Assembly (NCBI RefSeq): GCF_037126465.1
Contig: NC_088206.1
Location: 9,027,187 to 9,091,186, forward strand
DNA from: Ornithodoros turicata
Taxonomy: Eukaryota > Arthropoda > Arachnida > Ixodida > Argasidae
Length of the DNA stretch: 64,000 bases
Reading direction: 5' to 3'
Made by a program: the position numbers and the translations under genes. The notes under the pieces are model-generated. The model made no database searches and was not told the DNA's origin. It saw only the letters and a list, made by a program, of their open reading frames with translations. Positions 37,501 to 48,459 of the stretch are shown piece by piece. Numbering within the stretch: position 1 is the first letter of the stretch; every line of letters begins with the position of its first letter.

Positions 37501-40500
37501 TGAAACAACAAGTACATGTAGCGCTAATGGCTGAGGAAATTTGCCACTTAACACGATGAAAAAATTGACTATACCTCCCCTTCCAATCTTACTCACCCTG
37601 CTTACTTTATCGCTAACTTTGCCCGATGTCAGAATCGAAAACAGCGCATAGTTTATATGTGGCACTGCAAACGATCAGGGGGATTAATTAAAGGAGTAGG
37701 TATGGGTGAGCGTAGTGCATGTGACATGCGTGTTAGCCTCCGCGGGAACTAATAACTGACGTTTTTTCTGTGGCGCCTGTTTGTGGCGAGAAGTTGCGCT
37801 AATAGCTCCGAGCTTCCGTGTGATTGCACAATGTGCTGCGAGGCTGAATTGGCAATTAGTATAGTATACAGTATTGGTTACACGTTCGTACAGGGTAGGT
37901 ACAGGTTGGGACAAAAGTTTACGGAACACGCGAGCGACGTACCTTTTCTTCGGTGCGACACCCTGGCGGCTGCCCGAAGCGGGTGAGTTCACTGTTTCGG
38001 AGGGGTGGATGGATGCGCTGTTTGCGACACGCAGTGGTCGCTCCAGTGTCGCTTGGGTGTGCCTGGGAAGTACGAGTTACCGCTAGGTGTCGCTCACAGC
38101 GCACCCTTCCATCCCTCCGAAACAGTGAACTCACCCGCTTCCGGCTGCCGCTAGGGTGTCCCACCGAAGAAAAAGTAAGTCGCTCGCGTGTTCCGTAAAC
38201 TTTTGTCCCAACCTGTACGATATGTTGAGGATGGGATGAAGTAGTATATACTTTCCTGCGTTGTCGCGCATATGACGTGGGTATTACCCATTGTTCGTGG
38301 CCATCGTCTGCAAGGTACCGTGTGAACTTGAATCAATATCACAGCACAGAGTGCTTGGATGCAGACAGTCCACTGTTCTTCGTTCATAGTCTCCAACTAA
38401 AATATCTTGGGGGCGCGGGAGCAGGGGAGGAAGTCGATTAAGTGAGTGGCGGTTTAGTGCGGGTCTAGTCGTCGAGAGATCGCGAGGCTGAGCGAAGGTC
38501 GTCGTGGACGAAGAGTCAAGAAGAGCTGGTTTGGGCCGGTCGACGGAATCTGCGTACTCACGACCACTGACGGAAAGACGACGCCGTTTTGAGTCAAGGC
38601 ATGAGCTGTCATAGCGAGGATGGAGTTCTTTTTCCTATGGGAGTCCCGACGAATGAAAACGTGGGCGGTTGTCTTGAGCTCCGGGGGCAATGAAAGTGTG
38701 ACTCCGTTGAGTAGGGGACGGAAAAATCAATGGCAACCGTGGCCGAGGGACCTGGGTGAGAATTGCTGGTGTATCCGTGAGGTCGGAAGAAACGGTAGAT
38801 AGTACTTTAATGACCATGGTGGTCTGTAAAAACGAACTGACTATATAGCCCTGTTCAAGCTGGGAACGGTATTTTTGGTATCTTTCTGCCTGGTATTTAA
38901 CAATCAGAAATCAACACAGTGTTTGAAAGGTTGTATGAAGTATGTCTTCGGCTCGTATTTGCTCTTGACCAAGGTTATTTTCATGTTAAATGTGATAACA
39001 GTATATTATAAAGTTCTACTTCAGCTTCGGAGATGCCGTTCTCGGGGTGAACACTATACTGGGTGTTTCACGAAGATCCCCGCATGAATAATTCGCGAAC
39101 AGGTGGCGCCATCGAAAACATTTCCGTTAAATAAACATTCTAGCTTTTAAATTTTATTTCGCACGCTTACGAAACCTCTGTTTTCCGTATCGGGACCTTC
39201 GGCGAAAAATATTCCGAGAAAAAAAGCCGCGTCGACACTTAGTGATTTTTTTTAGTAATTAATCGGTTTCGGTTTACATATTTCTTGCGCGGAGCAGTGC
39301 ATCAAAGCGCTCTTTGGATCAGCTATCCGGCTGTCAATTTCGTGTTCATCCGCCTACGCTTTATATTGGACGTAAACTTATGGTTGATTAAACATCTACG
39401 TTCCCCAGAGTGATGTACGTCTTTGAGACTGTACAATGTGTCGCACTTTCAACAAATCGAGGACAGATCACCGTAGTTGTCTTGGGAGCGTGTTACATGG
39501 GAGAGTTCTGGTGACGTCACGCGAGGTGATCAAGCCGGGCCGGTGTGGCTGTTTTTGTAAATTTGATTTGCGCAGTGACAATGCAATATCTTGGATTGTG
39601 GGTCCCCATAGGCTGCGTGATGGACGAAACAGGAATCCCATAGCCACGTTAGATGTCATTTCCCTGCTGTTTTAAGAAAAATGAAAAGAGCTATCGTTTC
39701 AGCACCACACTCGTACATTAGCGAAGCAAAGCCAGCTACGATTCAAATACACACACACACATCAAGATATCGAAGCACATATAACGTGAAACCTTCAGAA
39801 AATATCCATGGGTGTGGATATGGCATTTTATTGAGCTGTCGTAGCTTTGCCTACAAAGCGGGGTAACTGAGAGGCACGGAAGAATAGCTCTATAGTAGAA
39901 TGAATGGAACGTTTTTCTTTCTGTCTTTTTTTTTTTCAGGGTTACGTAGGTGCTCCGTACAGCTGCTTTAAAAACGCCCCTTTCTTTGACGTGCAGGCAA
40001 ACCCATCGTGGAATTGGAGCTAGGTTCGGGGCTAAATGTCAGCCACATCAGCGAGGGTATGGACGTCTACATGGAGTGCACCGTGCTGGCTGTTCCCTCC
40101 GAGTCAGAAGTCGTCTGGACGCATAACGATAGGACGCTGGCGGCTGGCACCTCTGCTGGCATGCTAGTCACTCCTCGCTTTCTCGTCATCCGCTCGATCA
40201 CGAGAAAACATCGTGGTCAGTATGTCTGCAAGGTCGCCAATGACGAGGCAGAAGTGGAGAGCACACCGCTTGTTCTGCGTGTCAACTGTAAGTGCGTCTC
40301 CTAAAGCTGTCCTCTGTATAGTGGTCGCAGTGACTGGAGTGAACGGGTCGCGATTTTGAACTAGCGTCACGACCACAGCTCGAAGTCTAAGCTCCAAGTC
40401 CATGGCCCGCTTTTGGAAGCGTTGAGGAAATTCTTCAGTGCCCTCCTCCAGTAGCATTAGCTCTGCTCAAGCAGCATTGAGGACTAAAAGGCGTGTCCGA

Positions 40501-43500
40501 AGCACTAGTATCCCGAAGCTGCTGACGACACCACTAGGAATCCCCCAACGTTCGTGCAAGCAAGCCCAAGTCTAAGCTAGTTCAAAACATGAGAGGTCCA
40601 GGGACCTAGAACGTCATCGAGATCTCGAAGCTTTTCAGAAGGAAGTCCCCTTTCACAAAGGAAGCGTGCTAGATTCTGCAACCCTCTAGCGTCCCTCGGG
40701 GAGAATGTGGTGCACTGTGGTGCACAATATCATCCAGGGTACCGTTCTTGCAATGTGCTGTGTTTTTTGACGCGGGGCCGTGATACGCGCAGTAGTTGAC
40801 TAGTATGGCCGACTACAGTGCTTGTGTCATGGGGCATAGCTGATTTTGTATAGCAACGAGTTGGTGAGGACTGAGCCGGTTCGCAACCTGTGGAACTGTG
40901 TTTGGGTATGTCTTGAGAGACCTGTCACTGTTATATTTGGTGCTGACGAGCGTTAGCACGAATCAGAGCGAATCAGAGAGACAAGACCGTACGTACGGAA
41001 GCCAGCCTCATCTTAAGTAATCGGCGCTCTATGTCATTTTATCTCTCTCTGTCTCTCTCTCTCTTATCTCTCTTTATCTTTATCTCTCTCTTAACTTGTC
41101 GGCCTCTCCAGCTCAAGCCGGAATATACAAAATCCAGCAATCTGGTGAGGCAAAAGCCTCATGTTCGGGGGCCGCCGATATTTCGAACAGCGGCAGTTCT
41201 TGAGAGCCCAATAGAAGGCCATCCTCTGTTCGAAACATCAGCAGCTCCCGAGCAGAGTTCTTTTGCTTCAATTTTCGTGTTGAAGCGAGGCTTGAGATAG
41301 CGTTACCTTTAGTAATGCGCTACTGACTACTAAATTATGCATCTACACAATCGAGGGCTGCATGCTACTTTTCTTTCTTTCTTTTTGTATTGCTATCGGG
41401 ACAACAGTGAGTCTCCTTCATGTCTTTTTCCTTCACCTCTCACTTCCACGAAAGACTCTCCAAGGTGCCAGCACGACGCCCCACGGCAGCTGGTGGTTGA
41501 AGCCCAGAGGCTCGTCAACGTGACCTGCGCTGTGGACGCTGATCCTCCGGCGCTGTCCTATTCCTGGTCCCTGAATGGAACGGGTGCCTTGACAGGTGTC
41601 GGCAGCACGAGCACACCCAGTCTTCAATTCAAAGCACAGAATCTGCCCGCGACCTTGCTTTGCTGGGCTCGAAACAGAGTAGGGTTCCAGAGGGAACCGT
41701 GCCAAATTCTGCTTCTTCCCCGACCCCTCGGCCCGAGCAAAGGTAAGAAGTTGGAAACTCGGTATTAACGGACCGACATTGAATCGTCCCGCGGCATCGT
41801 AATTTCGCGATTGTCAGTATCAGAGCACTACACGCGTCGCCCGACCTTTGCCCGGCCTTATCCGAAGAGTTTTTAGCCTTCCCGGCCCGCGCCCTGCCAA
41901 AGCCCGAGATATTTCTAATGTACCGGGGCCCAGTGCGGCAAGGCAAGGCCCGCCAGTAGCGGGCTATAAATATTGACCGTGGCTAACTAACAGTAATGCA
42001 CGTCTGCTTTTGTTTTGTGTTCCTGTCCCTGCCACCTCCTCAACCTCAAGGAAATGATCCCATCAACATCGTTGCACCAGCTTGCTTGCGTTTGAATGCT
42101 TTGTTCATCGTAATGTGGATACTGTGGCTTCACAAGTGCTCAGCCCGCTATCCAGTTCCCTGGTTCCCTGGGTCCGCTAAGGGCTAGTTAGTCGCACGGA
42201 ACACCAGCGATTGGTGTGGTTGATCATGATGACGTGATGGCAGCACTGAAATTTATAGTAATTGTGGTTATTTTACACGTAAGGCGACGCTGCCTATATT
42301 GTTAAGTTGGGGTTTCTTGAACGCTCACTAACACTGGCATTTGTTAAACATCGAACTCTAACTTCTTACGCGCGTTTTCTTGATTTTTTTTTCTTTTTCT
42401 TGCAGATCAAGCGGTAGACGGTCTCAATTGTTCAGTTGGAAGCTACACTGAGGTGTCCTTTATGCTCTCCTGCCGGACACATCACAACGTCAGTCATCTC
42501 ACGGTGGAAGTCTATGAAGCCGGCAAAAAAAGGGCACTGGCACAAAAGTTTAACACTTCTTCCTTGAGTGGCATTTGGACGGGAAAGCTGAAGCCTGCAA
42601 CAGACTACCTGGTGGTCGTTCACGCTCCTTCTGGTTTGACGTTTCGAACTTACGTTCACACGTTGGTCCCTGCGCAGAACCTCAAGAAGCAATCTGGTAA
42701 GTACGTCGTCTGTCCAAAAGTGGACTATTTCGCAGTCTCCGCGAAGTTATTTTCGCGATCATTTGTCCCAGTACCATTTCTCATAGTCCACCACCATTAC
42801 CATTTACCACCACACTATATACCATCACACCATATACCACCACACAATATACCTCTTCGAGTACCAGTATCATGCATTTTCGCGTAAGCTGCGCTGCTAT
42901 TGTACCATGGACCTGGATTGGATTGGATGGAAAATAGACCTCGTCTGGATGACGATGATAATGATGCCGATGATAATGATGGAGCAAATGGAACCTTTTG
43001 GCAATTAACAGAAAGTCTCAATGCTCGATGCGTAGGCTAAAACTTTCTTCTTTTTTATAGTTATTTTGCTCTGTGTATTTTTTAGTCTGTAGTGTTGAGT
43101 CCTTGTGTGCTTGCGCTAGGGTTCCGGGCTTTCGAAAAACGTACGTCGGTAAAATTTGAAGCAATTCGAATTTATCGGAAAAACTCCGCATTCGTGGGCA
43201 TCGAGAGCTGGGCAAGAAAAGCCATGCCTTGATGACTGCGTGGATCGTTGCCTTTGGTGTCGAGATTATACATAGCATCGCGGGTTACCAAACCCTGAGA
43301 CAAAGAAGGGTGGCTCTGTTAAACCAAATCCACCGTGCAGCTGTCTTTCGCGTAAAGCACTCGTGTAATGCTGTGAACTCCATCCTTGCCTAGAGGTAAT
43401 TTGCCATTGGAGTCACTGAATAAGGTTCGTTAAGCTTAAACCTTATTTAGTGACACTATCCGACATGAGGGTATTGTAAGTTCATTTCAGACATTTCTCA

Positions 43501-44186
43501 GGTATGCTTGGGGAAACGTCAAGCGCCCACGCTTTTTCTTTTCCTGTTAGTCGTGTTTTCCCCTCAAAATAGACACGGAAACGCAGATGGCATGCAAATT
43601 GTCCTCATGAAAGGGCAGCTTTATACGTTGCAACACTCACAGTATGATTGGACGCAACCGAAAGCAGTCTATCGATTATGTAGAGGAATGCCAGGATACC
43701 GAGGTGGTCACGTACGCCAGGTGATCGTGGCGTAGATGTCGGTGTCTGCAAGTTCCGCAGCATGACAGGGAGCGTTTCGGGGAGGCAGAGTCTTCTTTCT
43801 TTTTCTTTTTTCTTTTTTTGAATATATCGTTTCACAGCTGTAGGTTTTTTTTTTTTTCGTAATAGAATTCGAAAACCCGGAACCCCAACTTCATAACTTG
43901 TTGTAACTCACTACTTAGATGGTATACGTCTGCGAGCGCTCAGAGTTGCTCACCCTGATGGCGATGCTGTGGTTGATTCTGTGTTGCTTTCCTTGAAGGA
44001 GGAAGCTGGTTCTCCGTTTCGGCCATGTTTGCTGTTGCGTGCGGCATAGTCAGCTGTCTAATCATTGGCGGAATAGGGCTGTGTTGTTTGTGGACAAAGC
44101 GGACACAGAAACCAGGTCGCCAAAATGAAGTGCAGAAAGGCACGGACAGTAAACCTAACGCGCTCTCAAAGGAAGATGGTTCTTAG
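25423..44186 (+). CDS. Sidestep-like Ig-superfamily transmembrane protein (5' end missing)
   Basis: Seven exons can be joined (25423-25533, 29752-29958, 33041-33337, 39997-40287, 41455-41742, 42406-42696, 43999-44186). All internal introns are phase 1, the usual pattern when one exon carries one Ig domain. The visible product is about 557 residues: an Ig domain split over the first two exons, three further Ig domains, an FN3-like domain, a transmembrane helix and a roughly 30-residue cytoplasmic tail. Words such as AGPYREGD, TGTRPPPRITWW, DADPPALSYSW and LLCWARNRVGFQREPC, and their order, match the arthropod Sidestep family, neuronal surface proteins that bind Beaten-path receptors during axon guidance. 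The signal peptide and first, V-type Ig exon of that family were not found; they may lie upstream in TE-rich sequence or outside the window. No frame disruption is seen. A different Ig adhesion receptor is less likely. Confidence 0.85.
26022..26068. repeat. (CAT)n followed by (GTT)n microsatellite
   Basis: CAT repeats, then AAAATAAAG, then GTT repeats. A related CAT/AAC arrangement lies at 28296-28336, suggesting both are transposon 3' ends. Confidence 0.8.
26574..26650 (+). mobile_element. Fragment of the 17937-18185 MITE family
   Basis: Shares CGTTTTCAACAAATCAGG and GCGTGCTATGCGGTGAAG with the intact element; the left half is missing. Confidence 0.65.
27508..27887. repeat. Direct duplication of about 105 bp, 275 bp apart
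   Basis: 27508-27612 and 27783-27887 are near-identical, starting CAGTTCTACCGGCACCGCCC and ending CCATCGTCCTCTA. ATTTGGTGACCCG directly after the first copy resembles a retrotransposon primer-binding site, so these could be remnants of long terminal repeats, but this is weak. The ORF across them has no recognised domain. Confidence 0.7.
28196..28260. repeat. Near-perfect 65-bp hairpin
   Basis: Arms of about 31 bp (CGGAGAAACTCTCACGG and onward) with one mismatch and a 1-3 nt loop. Confidence 0.85.
28296..28336. repeat. (ATC)n then (AAC)n microsatellite
   Basis: Four CAT units followed by about nine AAC units. Confidence 0.85.
28655..28800. mobile_element. Palindromic MITE
   Basis: Ends AGGGAGTTTTATGAAAC and the complement of AGGGAGCTTTAGGAAAC. 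The centre forms a strong stem from GCTATCAGCCAATCAGCTAT and its complement. No clear target duplication. Confidence 0.65.
29752..29958 (+). CDS. Sidestep-like gene, exon with C-terminal half of an Ig domain
   Basis: Follows acceptor CGCAAGCAG and ends before GTAAGT. Joined to the previous exon it places NVTMTW about 13 residues after the first cysteine, and VTCEANSN supplies the strand-F cysteine. Several N-glycosylation sequons (NVT, NVS). The region between has extra cysteines (SCDGDHC), unlike a standard Ig loop. Confidence 0.8.
30065..30270 (+). repeat. Dispersed repeat related to 3430-3775
   Basis: Shares GATACAGAA(A/G)GC, TGCTTA(A/T)TGCCTCCTC-like and CATATAAAGTCAG words, and later CTACGG and TGATTGGCTAC-like words, with 3430-3775. 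Located in an intron of the Sidestep-like gene. Confidence 0.5.
31907..32029 (-). mobile_element. Ruka-like SINE fragment, tail type 2, minus strand
   Basis: Read on the minus strand: AGAAGTCGGCCCAGGACGCA, CCCCAGGGCGTCAGTCGTGA, GCCCGCATACGTGAGGC, ending in a CCACCACC run. Confidence 0.7.
32061..32106 (+). mobile_element. Ruka-like SINE fragment, plus strand
   Basis: ACACATGTCGGCACAGTTCC then TAGAAGTCGGCCCAGGACGC. It is the inverted partner of 31907-32029; the two form a snap-back structure around 32040-32060. Confidence 0.65.
33041..33337 (+). CDS. Sidestep-like gene, Ig domain exon
   Basis: Acceptor CTGTACCTCAG, donor GTGAGT. Complete Ig domain: MECTVTGTRPPPRITWW (strand B-C cysteine and tryptophan) and SLECRAEN (strand F cysteine). 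PPPRITWW and SVVIITPTAEAAGK are family-typical. Confidence 0.9.
33340..35870. other. Intron sequence without recognised genes
   Basis: Intron of the Sidestep-like gene. A 66-codon frame at 34265-34465 followed by AATAAA has no recognised domain and is not called as a gene. Confidence 0.4.
35881..36413. mobile_element. TA-flanked MITE
   Basis: Ends CACTCTAAGAAAAAAAAGGA and the complement of a matching right end, with TA at 35879-35880 and 36414-36415. GGGGAGTAA/GGGAGTA motifs repeat near both ends. The first six bases match those of the 17937-18185 element, suggesting related transposases. Confidence 0.85.
36420..37890. other. Intron sequence without recognised features
   Basis: Intron of the Sidestep-like gene. 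ORFs on both strands overlap and show no domain. Confidence 0.4.
37902..38215. mobile_element. Tc1/mariner-type MITE
   Basis: Ends CAGGTTGGGACAAAAGTTTA and its complement, followed by CGGAACACGCGAGCGAC. TA at 37900-37901 and 38216-38217. The inner part is also inverted (GGTGAGTTCACTGTTTCGGA and complement), so the whole 314 bp folds back. Confidence 0.85.
38470..38820 (-). pseudogene. Degenerate Ty3/gypsy pol (integrase C-terminal) fragment
   Basis: On the minus strand, one frame encodes TAHVFIRRDSHRK, resembling the conserved position after the integrase core in gypsy-type polyproteins (an ATHVFVR-like word followed by a PPY/GPF box). Flanking residues on either side need different frames, so the copy is frameshifted. 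No LTR was identified. Recognition is by one short motif. Confidence 0.45.
39448..39508 (+). mobile_element. Fragment of the 17937-18185 MITE family
   Basis: Diverged copy sharing TTTCAACAAATC and GGGAGCGTG-like words with the intact element. Confidence 0.45.
39997..40287 (+). CDS. Sidestep-like gene, Ig domain exon
   Basis: Acceptor GACGTGCAG, donor GTAAGT. Complete Ig domain: YMECTVLAV, EVVWTHNDR, and GQYVCKVANDE with the strand-F cysteine. Phase 1 both ends. Confidence 0.9.
40290..41450. other. Intron of the Sidestep-like gene
   Basis: Contains a (CT)n-rich stretch at 41041-41090; nothing else recognised. Confidence 0.5.
41455..41742 (+). CDS. Sidestep-like gene, Ig domain exon
   Basis: Follows a pyrimidine-rich tract and acceptor ACGAAAG, ends before GTAAGA. 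Encodes VNVTCAVDADPPALSYSW and LLCWARNRVGFQREPC, the most Sidestep-like segment of the protein. Confidence 0.9.
42406..42696 (+). CDS. Sidestep-like gene, FN3-like domain exon
   Basis: Acceptor TTTTTCTTGCAG, donor GTAAGT. Encodes 96 full codons: FMLSCRTH, LTVEVYEAG, then LKPATDYLVVVHA, the conserved tail of an FN3 domain. Confidence 0.85.
43999..44186 (+). CDS. Sidestep-like gene, last coding exon: transmembrane helix and tail
   Basis: Acceptor TTTCCTTGAAG; reads in the phase left by the FN3 exon. FAVACGIVSCLIIGGIGLCC forms a hydrophobic helix, followed by the basic stop-transfer KRTQK and about 30 hydrophilic residues to TAG at 44184-44186. An acceptor 3 bases later is equally possible. No AATAAA was found close downstream. 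Confidence 0.75.
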
Positions 44187-44189
44187 AAG

Positions 44190-45535
44190 ATGCCCTCCAG
44201 GACATGTGTGTGTGTGTGTGTGTGATCCGTCCAAGAACTGAAATGTGCCTTGCCAGGTGACTTCTTGACGTCACCGCCGTATCAACTCATCGGTGATGCA
44301 GTGTGTGTGTACGTGCGCTTTCGTAACTCTCGAGAGTGAACTGAAAGCCAAAAGGTGCTAGGCCACGCCACAATGGTCTCAGGGAATCTCATTCACACCT
44401 GCAACGGGCGCTGCAGTGGAACTCATAATATGACAGCAGCGCCACTGTGTACATATTGTGAACATCGTGCGCAGTGCGTATATAACAACCCTCGTTGCGG
44501 CTTGGCACTTCGGATTCCCAAGCCCCATAAATCCGGAATTTAGCTGTTAAGAAGCGTTAAAATTTGGGCCGGTTGGTTCCGCGTGCTACAGTCGATAAAA
44601 AAACCCCAGTGCGAGGGATGTAGAAGGACGAACACAGCACTGCCTTGCAGTGCCTTGTCTGTGTTCGTCCTTATACGTAGCTCGAACTGGTTTTAATGCG
44701 TTAGCATTAGAATCCTCGCTACGAAAGAATCGAGGCATGGTCTGTTTGTAGTCATTGAAGTGGAGAAAGGGAGCTCTGAGCGGAGAAGAGGAGAGGGGAG
44801 AGGAGGCGCGCTGCGGAGAGGGAAAGTACAGGTGGAGCGCTTCGCGGAAGTTGGTCACGGTGGAGAGGACGCGCGGTGAGGCGAGGGAAGCGCGGTGAGT
44901 GGAGAGAGAAGGAGAGTGCGCGTGGTGCGGCAGTGCAGCCGCGGTGGTCGACAGGTTCGGACGTGTCTGGACGGTCTGGACGGACGCCATGGAGTACGAA
45001 AGCTGTGCGGAGGAGCGGCGGCGACAGAAGGCTGAGGCTGCGAGGCGGCTCCGCCAGGCTGAATCGAAGGAAGCCGTAGAGGGTTGTTTGCCTGCGGATG
45101 CTGTCTTGCGTTAGCGTTGTGTAGGGTCGTTGAAGGGTTGTGTAGCGTTGTGAATGGGTCCCAAAGGGTTTTCAAGTTTTAATGCTAACACATTTCCGTC
45201 GGATCCAGCACTGGATCCAAAATGCATTTTGTGTGTGTGTGTGTGTGTGTCGGTTTCAGTCGCTATTGAGGTTGTGAAGCAATTTTCACACTGAGATAAA
45301 GTGAGAAAATACGCTGTTGCGGCATACTGTTGTTCCGGCTGCGTCAGCGTGTGTGTGTGTGTGTGTGTATTTTACTGCAAAGTATGAATCTTTCGCTTTG
45401 TATTGGATTAAACTCTCTCCCAGCAATGCCGTCTCTCTCACTTCTGTTTTGCATGCTTTTGGGCCAGGAAGCTGTGAAGAAGATTGACGTTGTAGTGAAT
45501 AAGGGAATTAAACGTATATTGAACTTTGTAACATT
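44190..45535. other. Intergenic sequence before the minisatellite
   Basis: Holds a small hairpin (AAGGACGAACACAG and its complement, 44624-44672), a purine-rich GC-skewed stretch at 44755-44950, and TG microsatellites. A 41-codon basic frame from the ATG at 44990 (RRRQKAEAARRLRQAE) is probably transposon-derived or chance. Confidence 0.45.
44208..44224. repeat. (TG)n microsatellite
   Basis: Short TG run in the probable 3' region of the Sidestep-like gene; more TG runs lie at 45231-45250 and 45350-45368. Confidence 0.8.
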
Positions 45536-45539
45536 GTAG

Positions 45540-48450
45540 GAGAGGCAGTTGGAGAGGCACAAGCCTAACCCCAAGAGGTTAGGCTTACCTTTTTTTCAAT
45601 TTTTGGCGAAAAATAAAAGTGCTCAAACGGAGCTAATATTACGCACAGATACTGGGCAGGAACTGCGCTTTAATTTCAGCGCAAAATTAGTAGCGAAAAA
45701 GGACCTTCGATTTTTTTCCTTAAAAAAAACCCAAGAGGTTAGGCTTACCTTTTTTTCAATTTTTGGCGAAAAAATAAAAGTGCTCAAACGGACCCAATAT
45801 TAGGCACAGATACTCGGCAGGAACTGCGCTTTAATTTCAGCGCAAAATTAGTAGCGAAAACGGACCTTCGATTTTTTACCTTAAAAAACCCCAAGGGGTT
45901 AGGATTACCTTTTTTTCCATTTTTGGCAAAAAATAAAAGTGCTCAAACGGAGCTAATATTAGGCACAGATACTCGGCAGGAACTGCGCTTTAATTTCAGC
46001 AGGAAAGTAGGTTCGAAATCAGACCTTCGATTTTTGACCCGAAAAAAACCCCAAGGGGTTAGGCTTACCTTTTTTTTCAGCCAAAAATTAAAAGTGCTCA
46101 GATCGAGCTAAAAATGCGCATAGATACTCAGCAGGAGCTGCCCTTTAATTTCAGCAGGAAAGTAGGTTCGAAATCAGACCTTCGATTTTTGACCCGAAAA
46201 AACCCCAAGGGGTTAGGCTTACCTTATTTTTCAGCCAAAAATTAAAAGTGCTCAGATCGAGCTAAAAAGGCGCATAGATACTCAGCAGGAGCTGCCCTTT
46301 AATTTCAGCAGGAAAGTAGGTTCGAAATCAGACCTTCGATTTTTGACCCGAAAAAACCCCAAGGGGTTAGGCTTACCTTTTTTTTCAGCCAAAAATTAAA
46401 AGTGCTCAGATCGAGCTAAAAATGCGCATAGATACTCAGCAGGAGCTGCCCTTTAATTTCAGAAGGAAAGTAGGTTCGAAATCAGACCTTCGATTTTTGA
46501 CCCGAAAAAACCCCAAGGGGTTAGGCTTACTTTTTTTTTTCAGCCAAAAATTAAAAGTGCTCAGATCGAGCTAAAAATGCGCATAGATACTCAGCAGGAG
46601 CTGCCCTTTAATTTCAGCCCAAAATTTATGCAGAAACTAAACCTTGGATTTTTGACCCGAAAAAACCCCAAGGCTTACCTTTTTTTCCAGCCAAAAATTA
46701 AAAGTGCTCAGATCGAGCTAAAAATGCGCATAGATACTCAGCAGGAGCTGCCCTTTAATTTCAGCAGGAAAGTAGGATCGAAATCAGACCTTCGATTTTT
46801 GACCCGGAAAAACCCCAAGGGGTTAGGCTTACCTTTTTTTCCAGCCAAAAATTAAAAGTGCTCAGATCGAGCTAAAAATGCGCATAGATACTCAGCAGGA
46901 GCTGCCTTTTAATTTCAGCCCAAAATTTATGCAGAAACTGGACCTTGGATTTTTGACCCGAAAAAACCCCAAGGGGGCTTACCTTTTTTTCCAGCCAAAA
47001 ATTAAAAGTGCTCACATCGAGCTAAAAATGTGCATAGATACTCAGCAGGAGCTGCCCTTTAATTTCAGCAGGAAAGTAGGTTCGAAATCAGACCTTCGAT
47101 TTTTGACCCGAAAAAACCCCAAGGGGTTAGGCTTACCTTTTTTTCAGCCAAAAATTAAAAGTGCTCAGATCGAGCTAAAAATGCGCATAGATACTCGGCA
47201 GGAACTGCCCTTTAATTTCAGCAGGAAAGTAGGTTCGAAATCAGACCTTCGATTTTTGACCCGAAAAAACCCCAAGGGGTTAGGCTTACCTTTTTTTTCA
47301 GCCAAAAATTAAAAGTGCTCAGATCGAGCTAAAAATGCGCATAGATACTCAGCAGGAGCTGCCCTTTAATTTCAGAAGGAAAGTAGGTTCGAAATCAGAC
47401 CTTCGATTTTTGACCCGAAAAAAACCCAAGGAGTTAGGCTTACTTTTTTTTTTCAGCCAAAAATTAAAAGTGCTCAGATCGAGCTAAAAATGCGCATAGA
47501 TACTCAGCAGGAGCTGCCCTTTAATTTCAGCCCAAAATTTATGCAGAAACTAAACCTTGGATTTTTGACCCGAAAAAACCCCAAGGCTTACCTTTTCTTC
47601 CAGCCAAAAATTAAAAGTGCTCAGATCGAGCTAAAAATGCGCATAGATACTCAGCAGGAGCTGCCCTTTAATTTCAGCAGGAAAGTAGGTTCGAAATCAG
47701 ACCTTCGATTTTTGACCCGAAAAAACCCCAAGGGGTTAGGCTTACCTTTTTTTTCAGCCAAAAATTAAAAGTGCTCAGATCGAGCTAAAAATGCGCATAG
47801 ATACTCAGCAGGAGCTGCCCTTTAATTTCAGCAGGAAAGTAGGTTCGAAATCAGACCTTCGATTTTTGACCCGAAAAAACCCCAAGGGTAGGCTTACCTT
47901 TTTTTCCAGCCAAAAATTAAAAGTGCTCAGATCGAGCTAAAAATGTTCATAGATACTCAGCAGGAGCTGCCTTTTAATTTCAGCCCAAAATTTATGCAGA
48001 AACTAAACCTTGGATTTTTGACCCGAAAAAACCCCAAGGCTTACCTTTTTTTCCAGCCAAAAATTAAAAGTGCTCAGATCGAGCTAAAAATGTGCATAGA
48101 TACTCAGCAGGAGCTGCCTTTTAATTTCAGCCCAAAATTTATGCAGAAACAGGACCTTCGATTTTTGACCCGAAAAAACCCCAAGGGGTTAGGCTTACCT
48201 TTTTTTCCAGCCAAAAATTAAAAGTGCTCAGTTCGAGCTAAAAATGCGCAGATACTCGGCAGGAACTGCGCTTTAATTTCAGCGCAAAATTAGTAGCGAA
48301 AACGGACCTTCGATTTTTTACCTTAAAAAACCCCAAGGGGTTAGGCTTACCTTTTTTTTCATTTTTGGCAAAAAAATAAAAGTGCTCAAACGGAGCTAAT
48401 ATTAGGCACAGATACTCGGCAGGAACTGCGCTTTAATTTCAGCTTTAATT
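45540..48450 (+). repeat. Minisatellite, about 19 units of roughly 152 bp
   Basis: Units share AAAAGTGCTCA, GATACTC(A/G)GCAGGA(A/G)CTG, TTTAATTTCAG and CCCCAAGGGGTTAGGCTTAC. Three unit types differ after TTTAATTTCAG: type A (CGCAAAATTAGTAGCGAAAA), type B (CAGGAAAGTAGGTTCGAAAT) and type C (CCCAAAATTTATGCAGAAAC). A-type units sit at both edges; B and C alternate inside. The array lies between the convergent 3' ends of the Sidestep-like gene and RCC1. Confidence 0.95.
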
Positions 48451-48459
48451 TTTTAGTAA